Below, piece after piece: positions 1-8,066 of a stretch of 13,422 bases of DNA. The position numbers and the translations under genes are program-made. This DNA comes from Lactifluus volemus. Taxonomy: Eukaryota; Basidiomycota; Agaricomycetes; Russulales; Russulaceae. The notes below the pieces were generated by a model that ran no database searches, was not told the origin of the DNA, and saw only the letters and a list, made by a program, of their open reading frames with translations. Location: NCBI GenBank assembly GCA_022376515.1, contig WTXI01000586.1, positions 1 through 13,422 on the forward strand. Direction: 5' to 3'. Each line of letters begins with the position of its first letter. Within the stretch, counting starts at the first letter, position 1.

Positions 1-1330
1 ACCCAGATCCACGGCTGGGACGACGAGAACATGAGGATGGGCCCCGGATAAGATCACCTAAAGCACGATCTTATCAGGTCCCGTTCTTTGCCGAAGCATC
101 CACAGTTCCACACCGGCACCATTATCAATTCACAATATTGTGGCTTCAAAAGAGTTCACCCCTGAGTTTGTTCTTATGGGGGAGGGTGTAAGACGGCCCC
201 AAGTGGACGTCTTGCATCAAATACATTTAGTTTACCCCACGATGAGATGGTCTCATAAGTGGAGCGTTGAAACAGAGCCTGCTTAGGATCGGAGGTCCCA
301 AGCAAATATATTAATCGGGACGACTCAAGTGGCCCCCCCGGGCCGACCCAAACCCATATCGGGCATGGGCTAAACAGAGATACGAACGCTGGCCACATGA
401 GCCATGTGGATCAAACGAAAACTTCACCCACCAGATCAAGGGTGCATAAAATAAGTTCATTAAGGACAAAAATCGTAGCTAGGCGATCAGCCGGTAAAAG
501 GTGATCGCCTTCAACGAAATATCACGCCAACGGCACGGACGGTCCGAGCCGAAGACAGCCGCGTCAATGATGCAGGCGGCCCGCCTCGCCTAGATAACGG
601 GACCGCAGAAATAACGATGCCTCACCCAAGACGGGGCACGCTACGATTCAGCAACGCACTCCGTCGGAGTGCCTTGCATCAAATAAAATTTAGCTGAACC
701 CTGGAAACGAAGGAACGCGTGAGATCACGCGATCGAAAGAATCTATCACAAGGATGATTAGAAGATCGAAGCAGATCGGACTGGTTTATTGACAGACCTA
801 GATACTGAAGCTATGTACTTATACCCCGAGCCCTCCTTGATGGGGGCGACTTTTACCCTTTACGTAGTATACACAATCAACCGCAGATTTGGCAGGTTCT
901 GTTTGTGTTGTGCTCTTAAGGTGCCTCAAAGTCGAATCAAGCGATCTCATCTCCATTATCACCTCTCCTCATCTTATCTTATACCAATACCCCCAACACT
1001 TTCTACGCTAAGTTGTCTGCTTACGTACGGAAGTGTTACAGTTTTAGTTGGAATTCAAAACGTAGAGCAAGGCCGCGCAAGGATACGCACAGATTTCCTG
1101 CACGATCACGTTGGGATCTTGAAAATTTACCATTCTTGCAAGCAAGCTTAAGATGGAAGGGGACTCGGAGCTGGTCACGGTCTGCTAGTGCATCAGCAGC
1201 GAACCATCGACCAACTTGAATATATAGCTAGCAGAAGCCAAATCATATTCATGTTACGGATGAGGCTGTGATATGAGGAGAGTCGCATGACCATTGATTA
1301 TGGTGATGTGTTGCGCCTCCGAACTTAAAT
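1..1330. other. Intergenic stretch, no supported gene
   Basis: I see no recognisable gene here. The longest open frame is at 789-1151 on the plus strand (120 codons, starting MTDLDTEAMYLYPEPS). It has no domain I know, and no splice pattern supports it. A short motif, cttgcatcaaata, occurs at about 211 and again at about 673, each time followed by a similar A/T-rich tail; it may be a trace of an old duplication. The rest looks like ordinary, moderately GC-rich fungal intergenic DNA. Confidence 0.4.
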
Positions 1331-1334
1331 TCTT

Positions 1335-1388
1335 CACTGGCATCCGAGTCTGCAATTCCGTAGTCGGGGCGCTTGTCGCTGGAACCTC
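1335..1388 (-). repeat. Inverted fragment of the R2 repeat
   Basis: The reverse complement of this stretch matches 6548-6596 almost base for base, sharing the core gcgacaagcgcc...gactacggaattgcaga. At 6.55 kb the matching bases run directly into R2. Here they lie about 110 bp from R1 and in the opposite relative orientation, so this locus has been inverted or rearranged compared with the other copy. Confidence 0.8.
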
Positions 1389-1500
1389 CGAATCAACCGA
1401 ATTTGATCCTTAAGTGATTACTATCTATCAAAGCCATCAAAGTATACTACAACCTCAAAATTGAAAGAAGGGCTGGCGTATTAGTGTCTATCATGCCGAC

Positions 1501-1632
1501 GATGCCAGTGTGATGAAAGGTTCCTTCGAGTCCGGCGGCGGTGGGCTTTCAGTTGCGGCGCATCAGTGGCTGCCTCATATACTGGCATACAGCCATTTGG
1601 CGCCGGTCCTTGTTGACAAATCACCTTGCGCA
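1501..1632 (-). repeat. Dispersed repeat copy R1, carries a coding-like N-terminus
   Basis: R1 matches R3 (6687-6825) over its whole length and R2 (6587-6657) in part, at roughly 75-80% by eye. On the minus strand an ATG at 1588-1586 opens a frame beginning MPVYEAATDAPQLKA, paralleling MSVYEATTDAPQLKD in R3. The same reading frame is therefore conserved between copies, which suggests the repeat derives from the first exon of a gene family. R1 lacks one base after the QLKA codons; with that base the frame would continue like R2 (Pro-rich, then an FITL motif). R1 ends about 8 bp before the duplicated segment at 1640. Confidence 0.7.
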
Positions 1633-1639
1633 CCGCTGG

Positions 1640-1861
1640 TATTCTGACGTAAGCGTGATAGTAGCGCTTCCTTGCTCCACAGGAAATTCTACAAAGACTC
1701 CCACCCCGTCCACAACCTCATGAAAGGCTCGGCCCGCTGCCGCTCCCATGTATGAAGTCCCTTCTCTGCTGGGAAAAAGCAGAAAGACAGTCGAAAAATG
1801 TATAGGTGAAGCTGCTGCTGTGGACATGCTTCCACGCTACTCCGAAGAGCTTGGGGCTGGC
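1640..1861 (+). repeat. Segmental duplication, copy 1 (intron end plus exon of the 9.7-11.4 kb gene)
   Basis: This matches 10170-10395 at roughly 85% identity with small indels. The match includes the 3' part of an intron (attctga.gtaagcg through ...acag) as well as the following exon, so it was copied as genomic DNA and not through a spliced RNA. The match stops sharply at the GAG codons (ggggctggc). Beyond that point this copy continues into phosphatase-like coding sequence, and copy 2 continues into its own gene. Confidence 0.9.
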
Positions 1862-2406
1862 AACACCTCATGTGCGGCGCACCATCTCAGAGCCCAACAA
1901 TTCATAAACACCGCCCTCTCACAGGGTAGAGGCGTTCTGGTTCATTGTAATGGTAAGCCCTTGCCTGTTACAACTCAACATTAGTCCTTCAAGGAGGTCC
2001 CCTCCAGGCGGATCAGCCTCTCGCCAGCCTTCGTGATTATGTTTGTGATCCAACACTACCGGCTATCATGGGAAGATGCCCTCCACATGGTTCAAAACCG
2101 GGGTATTGCATCTCTCCGAATAGCGGGTTTCTAACCCAGATTAAGGTATGCATTAAGAGGGTTAATCATCGCGGGAAAACGGGTTAAGCAGGAGGTATAA
2201 CTCGATGGGAATACGAAAGGATTTATAAGTCCAACTTGGCATATCAATGTTCCCTGCGAATCACCACGGCGGCGCCACGACGGAAACGAGAGGACGATGG
2301 TGACGACGACGACGAACGGTGCGCAAACGCATCTTGTCATGTTGCGGCGACTAATTTAGCCTCTAGGGAAGACAAGCGAGCACTCGTGGACACTAGCCTA
2401 TCATAG
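1748..2406 (+). pseudogene. Chimeric gene: duplicated exon fused to an inactive dual-specificity-phosphatase-like C-terminus
   Basis: An open frame from ATG 1748 begins in the duplicated segment (about 38 codons) and passes in frame into FINTALSQGRGVLVHCN, the start of a dual-specificity phosphatase / STYX-type active-site region. A 55 bp intron fits at 1953-2007. Downstream come SLSPAFVIMF, LSWEDALHMVQNR, YCISPNSGFLTQIK and, after a second intron at about 2146-2208, EYERIYKS and a basic/acidic tail (PRRKREDDGDDDDE), with a stop at 2404-2406. Two single missing bases, near 2010 and 2101, break the frame, and the second intron has no clear AG acceptor. The signature reads HCNGGISLS once the frame is kept, so the Arg that completes HC-x5-R is Leu. 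This implies a pseudophosphatase that could bind phosphoproteins but not hydrolyse them. The normal phosphatase N-terminus is absent. The family call is by eye. Confidence 0.65.
1953..2007 (+). other. Intron in the phosphatase-like gene
   Basis: GTAAGC donor after the HCN codons and ctccAG acceptor, 55 bp. Splicing joins the half-signature HCNG to the downstream GISLSPAF motif, provided one missing base is allowed just after the acceptor. An alternative acceptor (ttcaAG) lies upstream but would add unrelated codons. Confidence 0.6.
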
Positions 2407-2538
2407 CTATGGAGTCATGACAGGCTCACCCCGCTGTGTTATCGTAGACTCGGCTCTTACGCTCTTGTTTCTGTGCTTTCGTCTTCCCATCTAATTCGTA
2501 ATCTATATCATCGGTGCCAGCGGATATTATATAAAGAC

Positions 2539-3685
2539 TTAAGCTTTGCTTTTCTTCCTCACGAATAACTCTCTTTGCGTGAACGTCTGAAGGAGAATGT
2601 GGCTTAATGAGTGCGCATTGGCAAATAAATTCGGTTCACCTCGACGTTTGACCCAGGCCCACGGAAATGCCAGCGAAAACGACGCTTGCTCCTGCACATT
2701 GACCTGGTGTTAACTTGTGATTGTATAGAACGACAGAGAGGAGCATAGTGAAGAGCTTGCGCGTTAGAGTGATTATCCTGATGTCATTGGTCAGCGAGCA
2801 TAGAAGAAAAGCTGTTGTGGACAACACATACACAAGGGTGAGGGATCCGAAATGCTGCAGCGTCTCGAAAATGAACAACTGGCCCAAGGCACCGGTCAAA
2901 GCAAACTGAACCAGCGGGTATATGATAAATGGATGCGTCCGAAGGAACTCGAGAGCATTCCTGAGCTCGGTTTCGCCTCCTTGGGACTGGTGGAGAACGG
3001 GAATGTGCGGCAAACGGAAGTATGGAAATAAAAAAAGTGAGAATTGCGCAGAGAGGTGATCCATAACATCATCTGCTGGCCGACACCTTGTATCGTGCAA
3101 AAATTTCGTCCTGCGTTGAATTCGTTGCGCCATCCAGGATCAGGTTGATGAGGAGATACGTCATTCTGATGATGCTGTGCCATAGAGCGGGATTACTTTG
3201 CCGCCCTCTCCGAGTCCCCCAAAGCCCATAAACATAGATAGTAATGCCTACTGTCACGAGTGCGACGACGACATACTTATGCCGCGCAAACGCGCGACGA
3301 TATAGGATAACGTTCATCAACATGACTGGCACCAGTTTACAGGACTTGGCGAGTACCATGGCGGGGTATGAGATGTGGGAGAGCGCAGCGAAACCGAACG
3401 GCGCAGCGAAGGTGATGAAAAAGGAACACTGGATGTGCGCAGTAGAAGCGATTTGGAAAACGAGTGCTCTGAACGCGCCGATGCATGACCGTTTGTAGTT
3501 CCATTTGCAACGCCATTTGATTTCGTTTTGGTATATACGACTGAGGGGAAGATGCCGAGAAGCTCTGAGTGTTTGACCGGGTTTCCCCCTCAACAAAAGG
3601 TATGCAAGAGTTAGATACACAACTGAGGGCACTCTGACAAGTGCTAGGAACATGGGTGACTTGAACTTATCTGACGTTTTGCCAT
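2539..3685 (-). pseudogene. HUT1: HUT1/SLC35B-type UDP-galactose (nucleotide-sugar) transporter, frameshifted, N-terminus missing
   Basis: HUT1 proteins are multi-pass ER membrane transporters thought to bring UDP-galactose/UDP-glucose into the lumen. Family hallmarks appear in order: [126 protein letters not shown] and VVFAGIS. A 54 bp in-frame intron (2778-2831) interrupts GSLTLV/IITLTRK. The frame breaks near 3080 (before GQQMM), at the A-run 3030-3036, and near 2659 just before a WVKRRGE tail. A further missing base near 3437 is possible. The tail, once in phase, would end at the TAA at 2541-2539. Similarity begins at a likely acceptor at 3686 (ctttAG), and I find no upstream exon for the first membrane segments. 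There are no in-frame stops inside the pieces, so this is either a young pseudogene or a gene with base-call errors. Confidence 0.9.
2778..2831 (-). other. In-frame intron in the HUT1-like gene
   Basis: 54 bp on the minus strand with donor GTATGT, a CTGAC branch-like motif and acceptor catcAG. Removing it turns an odd 18-residue insertion into the conserved [15 protein letters not shown] run of the family. The length is a multiple of three with no stop, so an ORF finder reads straight through it. Confidence 0.85.
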
Positions 3686-3888
3686 CTAAAGATTGGAAGG
3701 GAACGGATACTTAGCAGCAAGTCAGATAGCTTCGAAAACGATGGCACTAGAGTCAAAAACGCGGTCAAAGCGTTATCTCGTAGTACCGTCTAAAATGTCC
3801 GACCCCAGAGATATAGAAGAAACTGTCGATACACTGGAGGGCATCCTAGTCAAAGCAATGGGAGCCCGTTCAGGTGTCGGCAGAGGTG

Positions 3889-4886
3889 TCAGCACCGGTT
3901 GTGGTATAAGGTGCTCGAAGTGAGGGGGAAGGCACGGTTGACGGTGACGGGGTGACTGATGTGGAGATTGAACCGACAAACTGTGATAGGGGTGCTCAAA
4001 ACCGGGGCGCCATTAGGTCCGTAAAGAGAAGCGGCATATTGTAGTCCCTCATTCGCGATGTCCCAACACTCACCGCGGGCCTCGGGCCGGCCGGATGCTG
4101 CCGCGTCCTCAGTAAATGTCGCCACGGCCGCGCCGTGGGTTTCCGCTGCTCGTTGCAGTGCAGCGCCGGACATGGGCGCGGGGCATGGCAGAAAGCGCGC
4201 CCAGCGCGTGACGCCTCCATTTCCAAATGTCACGGAGTACCAGCACATGCTAAGGTTCGGAGAAAGGATCACACCACGCACGGTCTTTGTACCGCCCGAG
4301 GTGCCGAAGGATCCCGCGAAGCGCATGTCCGAGGATCCTTTTAGGTATGGTGGCATCGGCGGGTTGAAGGCATACCACTCGGTGTCCCAAGGTGTGGAGG
4401 GATGCATGAACGATGCGAGGTCAGCGGCGGCGGAGCCATTTACTGTAGATTGAGGGAACGACATCTGGAGGTCGGCTGGTACAGTAGAGCATGAGGTGGA
4501 ACGAAACAGGAGGAAATAGTATAGCGTTAACATACTGGATTCTATGGAATGTGAGGGTCTCATAACTGAACCTGAGCAAACTGTGACAGATGGTGACGAT
4601 GATGAATAACTGATTGACGGTGACTCGCTTGAAGGGCTCTCGTCAATCGTACTCAGCCGGCTTGGTTCTTGAGAAGTGTATGTAGAAGGACTGGTGGGAA
4701 CGTGAGGAAGCCTGACATCGCTGATTGATGAAGTCGTGGGTAGCGTCTAGGGCTGCGAATCGGCGAAGGATCAGGTAAATACGGTGGAACGGGAGTGATA
4801 GGCCTTGAAGTAGGCACAGGAGGCGGCGTTACCGCTGCAGTACCGCTCAGATGACTTGATAGAGGAGGGATACAGACTCTGACCAC
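3889..4886 (-). pseudogene. Ser/Pro-rich protein with a BBC1/AIM3-type C-terminal (cysteine-proteinase-fold) domain, broken
   Basis: The 5' part encodes a disordered Pro/Ser run (VTPPPVPTSRPITPVPPY, then SSISDVRLPHVPTSPSTY, RLSTIDESPSSESPS). After a 60 bp intron (4476-4535, donor GTATGT, acceptor taccAG) comes a folded domain with the motifs TPWDTEWYAF, PPMPPYLKG, SGGTKTVRGVI, MCWYSV, HGAAVATFTEDAAASGRP and RGECWDIANEGL. These match the C-terminal domain of fungal BBC1/MTI1, an actin-patch regulator, which has a cysteine-proteinase fold; similar domains occur in other basidiomycete proteins. The GECWD cysteine is present, but the family's downstream histidine segment (THGHLI-like) is not, because the frame wanders after VLSTP to a stop at 3889. 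One missing base near 4747 separates the two Pro/Ser-rich frames. No SH3 domain is seen upstream. It lies on the same strand as the HUT1-like gene and 5' of it. Confidence 0.75.
4476..4535 (-). other. Intron in the BBC1/AIM3-domain gene
   Basis: 60 bp, donor GTATGT and acceptor gtaccAG on the minus strand. Splicing joins HSIES to TDLQMSFPQ in one frame and removes a hydrophobic stretch (MLTLYYFLLF) that could be mistaken for a signal peptide. Confidence 0.75.
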
Positions 4887-5065
4887 GGGAACTCAAGCAT
4901 CCTGAATGTGCGAGTAAGGGCAGGAGCTGCTGCCTCAGTGCTGCCTCACAATAGGATGGCTGCGTTTGCAAGGAGGTGTTGAGTCTTGAGACCATGGCGG
5001 CAGGCTGGCAGAAATGAGGGGGGAGGATGCGTCAGGGAGGTGTTGGTCCAACACCAATGCCATTC

Positions 5066-5310
5066 CACACGCTGGTCACTGGCATCAGGCGCTCGGGCAG
5101 TCGCAATGGCGCCACCAGCACGATCCTGATGCCAAGAGCTTCGACACGGTGTGAATGGCTCCCGCAGCGCCGAGGAATGACACGAGGCCATCCCTCATCG
5201 AAGGGAACAAAAGGGATGAACAGGGATGGACGAGGAAACCAAGTCAGTGAGGCAAAAGAGTAGAGATAGCGTACCTAGCAATGCCTGAAGGGCCAGCACC
5301 CCTCAGACAT
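5066..5310. repeat. Diverged direct repeat, copy 1
   Basis: The landmarks gctcggg, cgaggaatgacacgaggccatccctc, gcaaaagag and agcacccctcag recur in the same order in copy 2, offset by 452 to 464 bp, with many substitutions between them. A weaker, partial third copy is visible near 5345-5400 (gacaccatgcgaatggctc...). Every frame is broken on both strands, so no protein is assigned. Confidence 0.75.
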
Positions 5311-5523
5311 CCCAATGCCCCTCCAATTCGAGTGTGTTTGAAATGAACGGGACGTTGACACCATGCGAATGGCTCTATGCAGTCCCCCCTCAAGCGTGTT
5401 GTTGGCAGCAGTGGCAGCGGATGACATTGATAATAGTGTTGAGGGCAAGGGTGAGGAGAGTTGGCTCAGAGAATGAGGAGGCCCTATGGCACAAGCTGTG
5501 GGGTCGACTTTTAATAGCGCCCG

Positions 5524-5775
5524 GTGGTCGCTGGTGTCATGAGCTCGGACGACCGCAAATGCAGCGCCAGCGTGGTCCTGACACCAGGGACATCGATGCG
5601 GTGTGAGTGGCTCCCCTCAGTGCCAACTCTGCCGAGGAATGACACGAGGCCATCCCTCGTCGAAGCGGACAAAGGGTGAGCGAGGAAACCAAAGCAAACT
5701 ACAGAGAAGTCAGTGATGCAAGAGGGGAGGCAGCATACCAAGCAACAGGTGAAAGGGAAGCACCCCTCAGGTATC
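5524..5775. repeat. Diverged direct repeat, copy 2
   Basis: This is the partner of 5066-5310. On the minus strand it is covered by a 144-codon open frame (5511-5945) rich in Ser, Pro, Phe and Cys, including VGTEGSHSHRIDVPGVRTT. I recall similar conceptual translations as stray hypothetical proteins in mushroom genomes, which fits a dispersed repeat better than a conserved gene. Copy 1 does not keep that frame open. Confidence 0.7.
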
Positions 5776-5851
5776 GGGGAGAACCAAGGAAACGGCCAGG
5801 GGAAGGAAGGGGTGCAAAAAACAGACCCACCCAAGGCAGAAAGACACCACG

Positions 5852-6214
5852 TCAATCCTGCTCGAGAAGAGTTCTGTGCAGAGTGCGTGAATTGTGAGAT
5901 GTATTGAAATTGCCAAGAGTGTTGCGGGAGAGGACAAAGTGACATGAACTCTGAGATAGAGGAGTCGAAGTCACAAGACTGAAATTAGTTGTGGGTGCGG
6001 GAAGAGTGAGTGAAAGGTTACGCAAATTGCTACCACATACGGACTTTAGCGCTTGCATGTCAGGACTGACAGGTAGTCTTGTGTTTGTCCAAATGCCATG
6101 TTGCAAGGCTGTCCTGTCCTTAAGCACCCATGTGGTTTTGTCATCGCCGTAGAGGCATTTTGTTTTGTCGGCATCGATGCCGGAAGTATAATTGACTATT
6201 TGATGTGCACTCAT
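5852..6214 (-). CDS. Unrecognised 120-residue ORF
   Basis: An uninterrupted frame opens with MSAHQIVNYTSGIDAD at 6214 and runs to a stop at 5852. The first 70 residues have a mixed, protein-like composition (TTWVLKDRTALQHGIW); the rest is Ser/Thr/Asn-rich without recognisable motifs. There is no signal peptide, membrane segment or known domain. Its 3' end overlaps the repeat-associated frame on the same strand. It could be a small gene, an exon or chance; nothing in the neighbourhood decides between these. Confidence 0.25.
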   Translation of the reverse strand: MSAHQIVNYTSGIDADKTKCLYGDDKTTWVLKDRTALQHGIWTNTRLPVSPDMQALKSVCGSNLRNLSLTLPAPTTNFSLVTSTPLSQSSCHFVLSRNTLGNFNTSHNSRTLHRTLLEQD

Positions 6215-6547
6215 CCATTACACCCACATGCTCTAAATTTCAGGAGACCCGGTATATGCATGCGCGGTTGCTAAACACTTTGTAAATACGATAGAGAATA
6301 TAAATATTCCACAGATTCACCCCCTAACTCCCGACATCTGTCCTATTTGGGTGGCGGCGGGAGGCGCTTCTCGCAAGAATACGTAAGCTTTCCTTCTTAG
6401 GTCTGTGGGCGCTCGGTCACCTCGGTGTAACGGTATGATGATCTCCTCATTTCGTAATAGTTTCAAGTTTTGTTACTGACCATCCGTCGCTCTAGTGTCA
6501 CTACAGTAGGCAGTTCTAATCATGTGGTAACTTTGCATTTTGCTGAT

Positions 6548-6657
6548 GAGGTTCCCAGCGACAAGCGCCCTGACTACGGAATTGCAGATACCAGTGTGAT
6601 GAAAGACTCCTCAGGCTCGGGCGGCGGTGAGGCTTTCAGTTGCGGTGCATCAGTGGC
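6548..6657 (-). repeat. Dispersed repeat copy R2 with 5' extension
   Basis: 6587-6657 matches the first half of R1 and R3. 6548-6596 matches the inverted fragment at 1335-1388. On the minus strand the frame reads DAPQLKASPPPEPEE followed by SFITLVSAIP and a stop, continuous with the DAPQLK peptide seen in R1 and R3. R2 and R3 sit next to each other in the same orientation, as a local tandem duplication. Confidence 0.7.
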
Positions 6658-6679
6658 AGAACTGGTGTATTACCGTCCA

Positions 6680-6825
6680 TCACACTGATGAAGCCAGTGA
6701 GAGGAAATGTTCCTCGAGCGGCAGTGAGTCTTTCAGCTGCGGAGCATCAGTGGTTGCCTCATACACAGACATTTAGCGTCTGTCCTTGTTATATGAAAGA
6801 CAGTCACCTTGCGTGCTCCAACCAG
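6680..6825 (-). repeat. Dispersed repeat copy R3 with an intact 30-codon ORF
   Basis: Homologous to R1 over its full length. On the minus strand, 6772 down to 6680 is an open frame beginning MSVYEATTDAPQLKD and ending LASSV-stop. The ATG is at the same place as the R1 ATG (MPVYEAATDAPQLK). R3 points away from the STAND NTPase gene: its ATG is about 80 bp from the ATG at 6850, so the shared stretch between them (gtccttgtt...caccttgcg) lies where a divergent promoter would be. Confidence 0.65.
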
Positions 6826-7133
6826 GAATCCTCTTACCGCCGCCATCCTATGTTGCTACCTGAAACCCCTCCGCTCCAGCTGACAATTCTGACTTCCAGT
6901 CCATCTTCGATGAAGCCGTGAAAGAGTATAATAAGAAAACCAACGGAAATATTACTTCCGATCCTTTACTCGTCGAACTCGGGTCTTGCACATCCGTGGA
7001 CGATATTCTCGCTGTGTTTCACCGGCGAGACGAGGATCTCAGAGCACCCCGGTGTAACCTGGAAAGGTTTCTCATCCCGATTTTAAATGTTCTCTGCAAA
7101 GTTTCTCCCATCATCGTTGATGGCGTTGGTCTC

Positions 7134-7200
7134 GTGGGTGTCAGATTTCTCATTCTGAAATTCTTAATCGGTTTGCTAAGTTCCTGTATAATGTTTTCAG
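7134..7200 (+). other. STAND gene intron 1
   Basis: 67 bp, donor GTGGGT, branch-like gctaag and acceptor ttttcAG. Splicing joins GVGLV to FPPAKA in phase 0. Confidence 0.8.
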
Positions 7201-7263
7201 GTATTCCCACCTGCAAAAGCACCGGCAGACTTTATTTGCGCTGGCATTGGAATCCTCCTCTCG

Positions 7264-7318
7264 GTCGGTACATACCTTTTCCTCTTGGATACACTGTTGT
7301 GATTCCAAAGTATTTCAG
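7264..7318 (+). other. STAND gene intron 2
   Basis: 55 bp, acceptor tttcAG. The frame requires the donor GTCGGT; the better-looking GTACAT four bases downstream would need a base change in the exon. Splicing joins GIGILLS to AAKGVHTY. Confidence 0.7.
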
Positions 7319-7520
7319 GCGGCCAAAGGTGTCCATACTTACAGAAAAGCACTTGCCGATCTCTTTTCGCGAATTCGACACTTTTTTGCGCGCCTTGAGG
7401 TTCACACCAAGACCGAGATTCCGCTGACTATGGCTATGAAGCGAATATTCATAGAGATCATGACAGAAGTGCTCTCTATACTTGCTATCGCAACAAAGGA
7501 GATCAAGCGGCCAGTAACAA

Positions 7521-7560
7521 GTGAGCTTATCTCTGCATAATCTAACGTCCACAACTCAAG
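7521..7560 (+). other. STAND gene intron 3
   Basis: 40 bp, donor GTGAGC, good branch site ctaac and acceptor ctcaAG. This is short even for a fungus, but the phase fits the conserved KEIKR...YLKRLIKNKDIKD join. Confidence 0.7.
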
Positions 7561-7698
7561 TCCGTTTAGTAATATATCTCAAAAGGCTCATTAAGAACAA
7601 AGACATTAAAGATTCGCTACAGAAGTTGGACACATTGACGCAGGCAGAGAGCTCAATGGCGCAAGCAGAGATTCATAGTATCACTCTCAATGTCCAGC

Positions 7699-7754
7699 GT
7701 TCGTGATTTTTCTTACTTGCAACTGTTCTCTGCGAAAGCTCAACATTCCTACAG
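7699..7754 (+). other. STAND gene intron 4
   Basis: 56 bp, acceptor ctacAG. The in-frame donor is the non-consensus GTTCGT; a GTGATT four bases downstream would shift the frame. Splicing yields NVQRNQLRDRLRTWLSPPDP, as expected for the family. Confidence 0.65.
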
Positions 7755-7931
7755 GAAACCAGCTCCGTGACCGCCTTCGAACATGGCTTTCTCCCCCAGA
7801 CCCATCCCAAAATCATAACCTGGCGTGTCGTGCTCACAACGAGTGGACCAGCCAATGGCTCTTTCAAAACACCATCTTCAACAAATGGAAGTCGACTGGT
7901 TCAAGTTCCCTTTTGTGGCTTTATGGAAAAC

Positions 7932-7990
7932 GTACGTCGCTCTTCGCACTCACCGCACAAATATCGCTGATGGTATTTTTGATTCGATAG
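7932..7990 (+). other. STAND gene intron 5, inside Walker A
   Basis: 59 bp, donor GTACGT and acceptor cgatAG. It splits the P-loop: LYGK plus a split Arg codon on one side, GSGKT on the other. Confidence 0.85.
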
Positions 7991-8015
7991 GGGGCTCAGG
8001 CAAGACGGTTATATG

Positions 8016-8066
8016 GTTTGTCGTCACAGATCACTCCCACCATGTCAAACTTACGCAGTCGAGCAG
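8016..8066 (+). other. STAND gene intron 6
   Basis: 51 bp, donor GTTTGT and acceptor gagcAG. It has no stop and is a multiple of three, so it reads through. Splicing restores GKTVICSTIIEDI; retaining it inserts 17 unrelated residues. It follows a 25-base exon that encodes only the end of the P-loop. Confidence 0.7.

Noticed and set aside
2526..2534. TATATAAAG, a good TATA box on the plus strand
   Set aside because: No plus-strand gene follows it. The bases lie just beyond the 3' end of the HUT1-like gene on the minus strand.
4058..4453. 131-codon plus-strand ORF
   Set aside because: It is antisense to the BBC1/AIM3-type domain and has no recognisable motif of its own.
5511..5945. 144-codon minus-strand ORF as an independent gene
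   Set aside because: It lies over repeat copy 2, is not kept open in copy 1, and has low-complexity composition. It is reported as part of the repeat.
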